In this document: in pieces, positions 13,372 to 19,691 of the stretch
Numbering within the stretch: the first letter of the stretch is position 1
How the letters are laid out: each line of letters begins with the position of its first letter
From: Bacteroidales bacterium UBA1182
Lineage (GTDB): Bacteria; Bacteroidota; Bacteroidia; Bacteroidales; Bacteroidaceae
Direction: 5' to 3'
Length of the DNA: 19,691 nucleotides
Assembly: GCA_002310015.1 (NCBI GenBank)
Contig: DBYQ01000002.1
Coordinates: 1 to 19,691, forward strand
The notes under the pieces: model-generated
What the model was told of the DNA's origin: nothing
What the model saw: the letters and a program-made list of their open reading frames with translations, nothing else
Databases searched by the model: none
Position numbers and translations under genes: made by a program

Positions 13372-13762
13372 ATTTCACAATCTTAATAGTGCTGCTGGCA
13401 GTTCTAAGCAGATAAATCCCGGGAGAAAGACCATTCAAATCAAACGGTTCATCTGATTCCTTGTTGGTCCTGACCACACGTCCGCTCAGATCATATATGG
13501 TATAAAGCCTCTCCTCTGAGGCCTCAACATCGGACTCTGAAGGAGAAGTCAACTGAAGTTTGTCAGATTCCGTCAATTGAAGACTGACGGTAGAACCATC
13601 AGAGTATGTGGTTATAAGATTACCTTCCTTGAATGCAATCTTGCGCAGATTATCAAGATCAAGGCTCTTGGTCAGGCTGTCCTTACTCACCACAACCACA
13701 TCCTGGCTGAACGCGGGTACAGTCAGCATGGCAGTCAAAGCAAGCATAAAGAACCTTCTCAT
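13370..13762 (-). CDS. small secreted protein with T9SS-like C-terminal tail
   Basis: I chose ATG 13762 (MRRFFMLALTAM), giving 130 residues; the open frame extends five codons further only to a TTG. A signal peptide ends near PAFSQ. Residues about 20-80 hold short beta-repeat units of a kind common in Prevotella and Bacteroides secreted proteins (LDNLRKIAF, LTESDKLQL). Residues about 85-130 resemble a type A T9SS sorting tail (LYTIYDLSGRVVRTN, FDLNGLSPGIYLLRT, then KIVK), though shorter than usual. Nothing else is present, so it is little more than a signal and a tail. It lies 85 bases downstream of the beta-helix gene at 13848-15548 in the same direction, with its own -7 box. Its N-terminal repeat style is shared with that protein. 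Confidence 0.72.
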   Translation of the reverse strand: MRRFFMLALTAMLTVPAFSQDVVVVSKDSLTKSLDLDNLRKIAFKEGNLITTYSDGSTVSLQLTESDKLQLTSPSESDVEASEERLYTIYDLSGRVVRTNKESDEPFDLNGLSPGIYLLRTASSTIKIVK

Positions 13763-13782
13763 ATAACCTGATTTCAATCTTT

Positions 13783-13790
13783 CAAAGATA
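13783..13790 (-). promoter_or_regulatory. -7 box for the T9SS-tail gene
   Basis: TATCTTTG on the minus strand matches TAnnTTTG, 20 bases before ATG 13762. No good -33 box is seen, so read-through from 13848-15548 is also possible. Confidence 0.4.
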
Positions 13791-13847
13791 TCTCTTTTTA
13801 TAGAATCTGTCTTTAATTATTCCCACAAATTTCCAACAGCCCCTATT

Positions 13848-15548
13848 TTACTCAGAATATCCTGACAGCAGCAATCCTCCGCTCTGTGAGAATGTCTCCT
13901 TGACATTGACTGCCTTGGTATTATTTGAGAGCGTGTAGGCAAATGAGTTGCCCCCGGCTACCTCGAGTACCTTTTCTGCATAGATTGCCGTACGGGCAGC
14001 GCTTATCCGCAAGTCCGTCCCCTCTCCTATTGTCAATGATACGGCATCAACGGCGCGTGAACGGACATTGCTGTTGTCACTGACCGCATAATCAGAGCCC
14101 TTTGCGGCAATTGTCAGCACAGAACCGGCCAAACTGGCTGTTGATGATGAGTTTATGCACTTGCTTCCCTGACCGGAACTGAGCAGGTACAAATCTGAAC
14201 CAGATATTGAGAGTCCGCTCTTGGCACGTATGCAGGCAGCCGATGACCAGTCATTCTCCTCATCATCAAACTGCGGATTTCCCTGTGTTGACAGGTTGAT
14301 GTATGAATCAGCAATTGTAATATCTCCACCGGCAGTAAAGCATTTTGAGGCTGTGCCTTGTGTTGAGGCGGTGATCGTACCGTTCTCAACCATAAGTTTA
14401 CCGGTTGTGGTAACGGCATGTCCTTTAGCACCGGTAGTGGTTATATTCAACTTGCCGCCGCCAATCCTTATAAAAGCAGTATCAGAATTTACATAATCTG
14501 ACACAATGCCGTCATCAACGCAGGTAATGTCAACGGAGCCCCCGTACAGTTCAACCTGACCGCGGCGAACGCTGATACCGTCACCTGCAGCATTGATGCT
14601 GACCTTGCCGCCGTACATAAGGAACTTGTCCTTGGTATTGAAGCCGTCTTTAGCGGCGGTAATATTGATCTCACCTACATTGTTACGCAACCTGATATAG
14701 TCATCACTGCATATTCCATGCCCCGCGAGCGATATCACGTTAAGTGTTCCAAGCCCGCTGAAAATCAGCTGTCCCTCACTGAAGAACGTACCCTTGCGGC
14801 TCTCACCGTCAACCTGAGTATATTCGGCTCCATCCTTCAAGGTGTTGACCTTGTCTTTAGGCATGTTTACCAGAACCGTCTTGCCTGACTGGATGTTGAT
14901 GGCCGGGCCGTTAGGATTCGTCATGTTTATTCCGTAAAGGTCAAGCATGAACTTTTTGTTGTTGTCATCGGTCGCATTGACATCCATGTTGGCAATCTTG
15001 AACGAGCCGTCAGTCGTAGTGCCCTGGAGCCTGTATCTCATCTTGCTCTTTTTTGACTTGACGGTGACATGTCCCTTGTCAATGGTTACCGTAACATCGG
15101 CAGGAACGGTACCTGACCTGGTCACCGTATTGCCTGACCATGTAAACGTAATGGTGTTCTTAGGGCTGTAATTTTCATAATAATCACTGTAATCTGCAGC
15201 ATCCTCATCAGAAGGTTTTGCCGGTTCAGTCTTGTCAGTCTGGGCGGGAGCGGTTGCCTTACTTATTGCATTCAGAAAGTCTGATGCGCAAGGGAACGCC
15301 CATGCCGTTACCGCTGTAGGATATTCAAACTCCATACGGTCAAGCATGCGTACTGAATAGTTTGCGACACGCTTGTCACTGGTATAAATGGCAGGCGCAG
15401 TAGCATTACCCATGAATGATACGCTATCTACCAATGAACAGTCAATGTACCTGACAGCACCGTCTTTCTGATAGAACACGACCGGTATGTCCTGCGCATG
15501 AAGCACTCCGCACAGTACAATGACAGTCAAAAGCAGTATCTTTTTCAT
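13848..15548 (-). CDS. exported Cthe_2159-type carbohydrate-binding beta-helix protein (DUF4353)
   Basis: The 566-residue protein has a signal peptide (MKKILLLTVIVLCGVLHAQ). Residues about 20-80 carry two short repeats ending in DSVSF and DRMEF. An acidic Tyr-rich linker (about 100-130) follows. From about 135 to the end is a Cthe_2159-type repeat region with parallel beta-helix rungs, for example GHGICSDDYIRLRNN, AKDGFNTKDKF and AGDGISVRRGQVELYGGSV. The regular A/D-DG-I pattern is the family hallmark. The Cthe_2159 prototype binds cellulose and polygalacturonate. This family is often encoded next to VTC and DUF4956 proteins, and both lie upstream here (16454-17979). The gene starts 15 bases after the barrel gene, so it is in the same operon. 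It has no obvious lipobox or tail of its own. Its ligand is unknown. Confidence 0.85.
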   Translation of the reverse strand: MKKILLLTVIVLCGVLHAQDIPVVFYQKDGAVRYIDCSLVDSVSFMGNATAPAIYTSDKRVANYSVRMLDRMEFEYPTAVTAWAFPCASDFLNAISKATAPAQTDKTEPAKPSDEDAADYSDYYENYSPKNTITFTWSGNTVTRSGTVPADVTVTIDKGHVTVKSKKSKMRYRLQGTTTDGSFKIANMDVNATDDNNKKFMLDLYGINMTNPNGPAINIQSGKTVLVNMPKDKVNTLKDGAEYTQVDGESRKGTFFSEGQLIFSGLGTLNVISLAGHGICSDDYIRLRNNVGEINITAAKDGFNTKDKFLMYGGKVSINAAGDGISVRRGQVELYGGSVDITCVDDGIVSDYVNSDTAFIRIGGGKLNITTTGAKGHAVTTTGKLMVENGTITASTQGTASKCFTAGGDITIADSYINLSTQGNPQFDDEENDWSSAACIRAKSGLSISGSDLYLLSSGQGSKCINSSSTASLAGSVLTIAAKGSDYAVSDNSNVRSRAVDAVSLTIGEGTDLRISAARTAIYAEKVLEVAGGNSFAYTLSNNTKAVNVKETFSQSGGLLLSGYSE

Positions 15549-15563
15549 AACCCCTGGTCCTTA

Positions 15564-16457
15564 TTAGAATTTGAAAGTATAGTTTATGCTTACGGCAGAA
15601 CGGACCGGCTCATCATCGTCAGTATGGTCCTGCCATATATATGCAAATTGGAACGAATGTGTCTTTTTGAGAGTAAAACCCGCTCCGGCTGTAACACGGC
15701 CCTTTTCAAATGCCATTCCGTCATTCATGTCAGAGAACATCTCGTATGAAACGAACGGATCCAGTTTGAAATGCGGAATGTCATAGTCAACTGAAATACG
15801 GCTGCGGAGCAGAGTCTTTTCTGACGGGCTGATGTTTGACAAAGACGTTTCATGCACATCAACATAATCACTTAACTCTTCATCATATTCCAGCACGAAC
15901 CTGTGTTTCTCCCTGATGCTGTCCTTACCGCATGAGTAGGTGTACTGCACACGTTCACGCAATGAGAACTTGAAACGGCCTGCCTCAAGAGCGGCTGACA
16001 AAGAGGCCGTGACACGATGACGGCTCTCCATAAAAGCGTTGGTCAGGTTGAAATCAGCACAGTTGTCAATATAGTACTGAGGCTCCATGTCATCCTCCAA
16101 GACAAAATCTTCACCATAATCCTCAGGGTTGCGTTTGTCAACGGTGTATGCCTGACGTGATGAAGAGAGGAACTTGTAGCCCACATCGGCCCTTATGTTG
16201 AATGTCTTTGCCTTGTTCCTGTACAGACGCTTGCTGAATGAGGCTCCAACAGACCATCGGTCAGTCTCAGTAAAGAAACCTGTCTGACGCCACTCGGCAT
16301 CAAACTCGGCATTCATACCTTTAGGCAGATCCTTTTTAAGGCCTGCGCTGGTCCACAATCCTATTTCGGATTGCGCAATAGCATTACTCTGAGCCAGTAT
16401 CAGGATAACCGCAACGGCAATGAATGCACGGAAACCTCTGTTCATTGGGCGTATCAT
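15564..16457 (-). CDS. predicted outer-membrane beta-barrel protein (DUF2490-like)
   Basis: The 297-residue protein has a signal peptide (VAVILILAQSNAIAQ) and then alternating amphipathic strands with Tyr/Phe/Trp girdle residues. It ends in an aromatic final strand (SINYTFKF), the usual outer-membrane insertion signal. The pattern GLWTSAGLKKDLPKGMNAEF and EWRQTGFFTETDRWSVGASF fits DUF2490-type barrels, though the family call is softer than the barrel call. ATG 16457 is favoured because it overlaps the DUF4956 stop in an ATGA arrangement. ATG 16445 is an alternative that gives a tighter signal peptide. Its position between an inner-membrane protein and an exported beta-helix protein suggests an outer-membrane part of the same pathway. 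Confidence 0.75.
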   Translation of the reverse strand: MIRPMNRGFRAFIAVAVILILAQSNAIAQSEIGLWTSAGLKKDLPKGMNAEFDAEWRQTGFFTETDRWSVGASFSKRLYRNKAKTFNIRADVGYKFLSSSRQAYTVDKRNPEDYGEDFVLEDDMEPQYYIDNCADFNLTNAFMESRHRVTASLSAALEAGRFKFSLRERVQYTYSCGKDSIREKHRFVLEYDEELSDYVDVHETSLSNISPSEKTLLRSRISVDYDIPHFKLDPFVSYEMFSDMNDGMAFEKGRVTAGAGFTLKKTHSFQFAYIWQDHTDDDEPVRSAVSINYTFKF

Positions 16458-17209
16458 CTCAGTTTTCCTGTCTTCATTACGGAATCAATCGTACCGAACT
16501 CATCCATGATAGGCTCATAGTATATCTTGATGATGGCTGAGTCCTTGAGGAAATCTACGTTACCCACCTCAATGCGTATAATCTTGAGACCAAGACGTTT
16601 CTCAAGGTCTGCCTTGAGTTCATCCTCCTTGCCATGAGCCACCAGTTTGACATTGTCATACTTGATGAGTTTTGAAGGCACATGCTTCATCCATTTGGTG
16701 TTCTCGCAGATAGCCAGGGCAATGATGAAAATCAGGTTTGTACCCAGAAGTTCAAAGTAACTTACGCTGGTAGCCAGTCCGTTGATTGCAGCCACGGCTA
16801 TAATCACGAACATGTAGGTCATTTCACGTATGGGCACCTGTTCAGTACGGTATTTTATGATGCCGAATATGGCAAACAGACCCAATGCGAATCCAATCTT
16901 AAGTTTCACACCTCCCATCAGGTAGATAAGCATGAATATGCTGACACCTATGATGGAGAACGTAAAATAATAGTCACGTCTCTTGGCTTTTGGATAGTAG
17001 AAAGCATGGACTATGATACCAATCGTCACAACGTTAATGACAAGACGTATTACCATCTCCCAGATGCTGGACCATGTCGGCCAGAACGGAGTCGTACCAA
17101 GTGTGGCAAGCAGACCTTCGGCCTCATCACCAAAAAGATCGGCCTCTTCAGATGCTGCAGCAAGTTGACTGAGTCCGCCTACCAGAGGGGTTAAAAATTT
17201 AAGGATCAT
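16454..17209 (-). CDS. DUF4956 integral membrane protein
   Basis: The 251-residue inner-membrane protein has about four hydrophobic segments (near 52-72, 83-102, 104-116 and 130-168), followed by a cytoplasmic alpha/beta tail (about 185-251). The signature FGIIKYRTEQVPIREMTYMF is characteristic of DUF4956. The family has no established biochemical activity but is repeatedly encoded beside VTC-domain polyphosphate polymerases. The same holds here, since its ATG overlaps the stop of the VTC gene (17206-17209) and its stop overlaps the barrel gene. This four-base coupling on both sides argues for a fixed stoichiometry or complex. It may be the membrane partner through which the polymerase product is handled, which is inference. 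Confidence 0.88.
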   Translation of the reverse strand: MILKFLTPLVGGLSQLAAASEEADLFGDEAEGLLATLGTTPFWPTWSSIWEMVIRLVINVVTIGIIVHAFYYPKAKRRDYYFTFSIIGVSIFMLIYLMGGVKLKIGFALGLFAIFGIIKYRTEQVPIREMTYMFVIIAVAAINGLATSVSYFELLGTNLIFIIALAICENTKWMKHVPSKLIKYDNVKLVAHGKEDELKADLEKRLGLKIIRIEVGNVDFLKDSAIIKIYYEPIMDEFGTIDSVMKTGKLR

Positions 17210-17979
17210 ATTGATGTAAGTTTTTCTATTTTTCTGATTCTTTCATTGAACATATTGCGCTTTATGCCAGGAGTCGTCAGCGCCATCCCTATGCAGTACT
17301 TGCTGAATCCGCTTGGAAAAATACGCAATTCACGCAGCAGGTCCTGTATGGGCGAATATGTGTTACCGTCACGCTTAACCTCAATAACCACCAGATTGTC
17401 CATACTTTTATCCAACCCTGTCTCCTGGTTGTGGAATGTGAGATGGCGATCAATGGTAAGACGTTCTGTCTTGGCGTTGTTGACCAGTGTAATGCGCTTG
17501 AAATGATTGGCTACCTTAGGGGTCAGGTCACTCAGAGAAAGAGGCAGCATGGTGTGTTCATCAAGGAACTCTGCCGCTCCGTCCTGTACGTATGTATCAG
17601 CACCTGTCAGATGAATGCGCTTTTTCTTGGTTCGGCCGTGGTTGTTCTTGAGTTTGACCTCAAAGAAATTGTCAGCCGTGTCAACGTATGTACGAATGCG
17701 AACCTTCTGTCTGGTCAGACGCCCGTTGTGATGGTTCAGGTACATGGTGTTGAACCTGTCATCAAGATATTGGGTGCTGTATTCCGATTGGCGGATTCCA
17801 TTTATGGACTGGACCATGTAATCATTCTTAGCCAACATAAGCAGCCGGGCCAACTGTTCCTCGTTAGCCAGGTACTTGCTGTCAATACGGTTCATAAGGC
17901 GAATTGATGACATCTCATCAAGTGAAATCGTATTAAAACCGTCCAGAATATGTGCACAATCGGTCAGCATAAGGTGCAA
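17206..17979 (-). CDS. VTC-domain polyphosphate polymerase family protein
   Basis: The 257-residue cytoplasmic protein belongs to the VTC superfamily. Yeast Vtc4 makes polyphosphate from ATP inside a basic tunnel of the TTM fold. Tunnel-type motifs appear in order: NRIDSKYLAN (about 30-39), YLDDRFNTMY and GRLTRQKVRIRTY (about 71-98), FEVKLKNNHGRTKKKR (about 106-121), TIDRHLTF, VVIEVKRDG and FSKYCIGM. The Arg/Lys/Glu pattern looks intact. It is the first gene of a minus-strand operon with DUF4956, the barrel and the beta-helix genes, and has a -7 box at 17996-18003. ATG 17970 is a possible alternative start. Activity is inferred from the family, and bacterial members need not all make polyphosphate. 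Confidence 0.88.
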   Translation of the reverse strand: MHLMLTDCAHILDGFNTISLDEMSSIRLMNRIDSKYLANEEQLARLLMLAKNDYMVQSINGIRQSEYSTQYLDDRFNTMYLNHHNGRLTRQKVRIRTYVDTADNFFEVKLKNNHGRTKKKRIHLTGADTYVQDGAAEFLDEHTMLPLSLSDLTPKVANHFKRITLVNNAKTERLTIDRHLTFHNQETGLDKSMDNLVVIEVKRDGNTYSPIQDLLRELRIFPSGFSKYCIGMALTTPGIKRNMFNERIRKIEKLTSI

Positions 17980-17995
17980 TACAATTTAGGTGTCG

Positions 17996-18003
17996 CAAAT
18001 TTA
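17996..18003 (-). promoter_or_regulatory. -7 box for the VTC operon
   Basis: TAAATTTG on the minus strand matches TAnnTTTG, 17 bases before ATG 17979. No strong -33 box is visible. Confidence 0.4.
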
Positions 18004-18037
18004 CTAATAATATGTGGTTTATTGAATAAAAATGGTT

Positions 18038-18045
18038 TATCTTTG
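18038..18045 (+). promoter_or_regulatory. -7 box for frr-rsgA
   Basis: TATCTTTG matches TAnnTTTG and lies 27 bases before ATG 18072. The -33 region holds only weak matches. It is divergent from the VTC operon promoter at 17996-18003. Confidence 0.45.
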
Positions 18046-18071
18046 CTCAATACATAAAAAAGTCAAGTAAA

Positions 18072-18632
18072 ATGTTCGATGTAAACAGTTGTCTCAGCGA
18101 GGCTGAGGAGCAGATGGAAATGGCCATCATGCATCTTGAGGATGAGTTTGCACATATCCGTGCCGGTAAGGCGAATATACGTATCCTGGATGATATCCGC
18201 GTGGATTCATACGGATCAATGGTAGCCCTGAACAACGTATCAGCGCTATCTACCCCCGATGCCCGTACAATAGCCATCCGTCCGTGGGATAAGAATATGA
18301 TCAAGGCCATTGAGAAAGCAATCATAGATTCTGCCGTAGGCATCATGCCTACCAATAACGGCGAGGTTATCCGTCTGGCCATTCCGCCATTGACAGAGGA
18401 GCGTCGTCGTGACCTGGTAAAGCAGAGCGGCAAGGTCAACGAGAGCACCAAGATCTCAATACGCAATACCCGCCGTGACACTCTTGACACACTCAAGAAG
18501 GCACAAAAGGACGGTCTGCCAGAGGATGCAGAGAAAGATGCAGAGGAGAAACTCCAGAAACTGCATGACAAGTATATCAAAAAGGCCGATGAACTCTTTG
18601 CCGAGAAGGAAAAAGAGATCATGACTGTATAA
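18072..18632 (+). CDS. frr: ribosome recycling factor
   Basis: It splits post-termination ribosomes together with EF-G so that they can be reused. The 186-residue length is normal. Family motifs run through the whole protein: DEFAHIRAGKANIRILDDIRV (about 25-45, domain I helix and start of domain II), TIAIRPWDK, MPTNNGEVIRLAIPPLTEER, and the long C-terminal helices ending DELFAEKEKEIM. The start ATG 18072 gives the normal N-terminus. The stop codon shares its last A with the ATG of rsgA (TAATG), so the two ribosome-biology genes are translationally coupled. It is an essential core gene and marks this part of the window as chromosomal. Confidence 0.98.
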   Translation: MFDVNSCLSEAEEQMEMAIMHLEDEFAHIRAGKANIRILDDIRVDSYGSMVALNNVSALSTPDARTIAIRPWDKNMIKAIEKAIIDSAVGIMPTNNGEVIRLAIPPLTEERRRDLVKQSGKVNESTKISIRNTRRDTLDTLKKAQKDGLPEDAEKDAEEKLQKLHDKYIKKADELFAEKEKEIMTV

Positions 18633-19570
18633 TGAGTCGCGGATTGGTAATCAGGAATACAGGCAGCAGTTACCTGGTGCGTTCAGATGACGGACGTGAC
18701 CAGGAATGCCGTATAAAGGGTACATTCCGCATAAAAGGCATAAAAAGCACCAACCCCATAGCCGTAGGTGACTATGTGGAGTTTGCACCGGCACGTGAAG
18801 GCGAGCCGGCATATATCACAAAAATAGAGGAGCGCAGGAACTATATTATCCGGCGTTCCTCTAATCTTTCCAAGCAGTCACACATTCTGGCCTGCAATCT
18901 TGACCTGTGCATGCTGGTGGTTACCGTCAATCATCCTGTAACATCGACCGTTTTCATCGACAGATTCCTGGCATCGGCCTGGGCCTACCGGGTACCGGTA
19001 ACGCTGGTGTTCAATAAGGCGGACCTGCTTACCGATGATGATAAAGCGACCCTGAAAGAACTCACCACGCTCTATCAGGAGATTGGTTACAACTGCATTC
19101 AGTGTGATGCCCTGCACGGTGACGGAATTGACAACGTGAGGGCTGCGCTCAAAGGCAAGGTTTCACTTATGGCCGGAAACTCAGGCGTGGGTAAGAGCAC
19201 CCTGGTGAACGCCATCCTGCCTGAACTGAATCAGCGTACGGGTGAGATATCAGAAAAGCATGACACCGGTATGCATACCACCACATTCTCTGAGATGTTC
19301 CCCCTGCCTGAGGGCGGCTGGATCATTGACACTCCGGGCATCAAGGGATTCGGCACTTTCGATATGGAGCATGAGGAGATTAGCCACTATTTTCCAGAAA
19401 TATTCAAGTACTCATCAGAGTGCCGATACGGCAACTGCACACATACCTGTGAGCCTGACTGCGCCGTTAAGCGCGCCGTTGAGACCGGCGGCATACACAT
19501 CTCCCGCTACACCAGTTACCTCAGCATGCTGGAGGATGAGGAGGAAGGGAAGTACCGGTGTCCGCAATAG
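18632..19570 (+). CDS. rsgA: ribosome small-subunit-dependent GTPase A
   Basis: A late assembly factor of the 30S subunit, it hydrolyses GTP when bound to the subunit. The 312-residue protein has the OB-fold N-terminal domain (about 1-75) and the circularly permuted GTPase. G4 NKAD (128-131) precedes G1 GNSGVGKST (182-190), switch region TTTF (216-219) and G3 DTPG (233-236). The zinc knuckle follows with Cys264, Cys269, His271 and Cys277; an extra Cys273 lies inside it. Length and motif order are normal for the family. Its ATG overlaps the frr stop by one base. A GGGACGGTTCC motif starts right at its stop codon. Confidence 0.98.
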   Translation: MSRGLVIRNTGSSYLVRSDDGRDQECRIKGTFRIKGIKSTNPIAVGDYVEFAPAREGEPAYITKIEERRNYIIRRSSNLSKQSHILACNLDLCMLVVTVNHPVTSTVFIDRFLASAWAYRVPVTLVFNKADLLTDDDKATLKELTTLYQEIGYNCIQCDALHGDGIDNVRAALKGKVSLMAGNSGVGKSTLVNAILPELNQRTGEISEKHDTGMHTTTFSEMFPLPEGGWIIDTPGIKGFGTFDMEHEEISHYFPEIFKYSSECRYGNCTHTCEPDCAVKRAVETGGIHISRYTSYLSMLEDEEEGKYRCPQ

Positions 19571-19582
19571 GGACGGTTCCTA
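19568..19582. repeat. hairpin C: GGGACGGTTCC motif after rsgA
   Basis: TAGGGACGGTTCCTA is a small dyad (TAGGGA/TTCCTA, one G-T pair, loop CGG) overlapping the rsgA stop codon. Its core resembles the hairpins on both sides of nadE (9244-9282 and 11207-11235). After it, to the end of the window, no gene is visible. Confidence 0.45.
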
Positions 19583-19691
19583 CTGTAAACTTTGTGCAAT
19601 ATTCTAAGGAACTTTTTGGGGTATCAGTATCTGAAACTACGCGACTTGCGGCGCTATCCCTCCTATGTCCAATAAGGCATCCTGAAAGGCG

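Noticed and set aside
16682..17194. 170-residue plus-strand open frame opposite the DUF4956 gene
   Set aside because: Antisense shadow rich in His/Cys/Tyr. The minus-strand frame has clear family motifs and coupled neighbours.
18047..18622. 191-residue minus-strand open frame opposite frr
   Set aside because: Ser/Phe-rich antisense shadow of a certain core gene, with no promoter on that strand.

Overview
The window looks like a chromosomal segment of a Bacteroidales bacterium, probably Prevotellaceae or Bacteroidaceae-like. The reasons are Bacteroidetes-type promoters (TAnnTTTG at -7, with TTTG or TTG about 20 bases upstream), CarboxypepD-regulatory and TonB-plug-like domains, a FISUMP domain, BspA-type leucine-rich repeats, a type 9 secretion tail and weak Shine-Dalgarno sites. 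No tRNA, rRNA, CRISPR array or intact insertion sequence was seen.

Layout. 1-1081: the end of an unknown gene, an internally deleted and frameshifted remnant of a CarboxypepD/plug gene, a small unknown gene, and a convergent intergenic region with an 11-C run and a 25-bp-arm palindrome. 1082-3620 (minus): a two-gene polar amino-acid ABC importer in which one lipoprotein carries both the substrate-binding lobes, in permuted order, and the permease. 3847-4776 (minus): a plug-domain protein without a beta-barrel, the intact relative of the remnant at 108-340. 5000-6505 (plus): a secreted LRR_5/CarboxypepD/FISUMP fusion. 6649-9029 (plus): a BlaI-type repressor and a BlaR1-like M56 membrane protease, translationally coupled, preceded by two similar dyad operators. 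9098-9196 (minus): a candidate free-standing small RNA with its own promoter and terminator. 9275-11982: nadE and a cytidylate-kinase-like gene, divergent. 12142-13317: a lipoprotein of unknown function. 13370-17979 (minus): a five-gene stretch made of a VTC polyphosphate polymerase domain protein, a DUF4956 membrane protein, a predicted outer-membrane barrel, a Cthe_2159-type beta-helix protein and a small protein with a T9SS-like tail. 18072-19570 (plus): frr and rsgA, overlapping by one base.

How it may work together. The BlaI/M56 pair should form a proteolysis-relieved repression switch, and its sensor region is not recognisably beta-lactam binding. The VTC-to-tail genes place a polyphosphate-making enzyme, an inner-membrane partner, an outer-membrane barrel and an exported beta-helix in one transcription unit. 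This suggests a cell-envelope polyphosphate or polymer system, which is inference from gene order. The most novel-looking items are the candidate small RNA, the concentric tandem operators, the envelope cluster, and a family of related hairpins that flanks nadE and recurs after rsgA. All calls come from reading the sequence alone; no database search was run.
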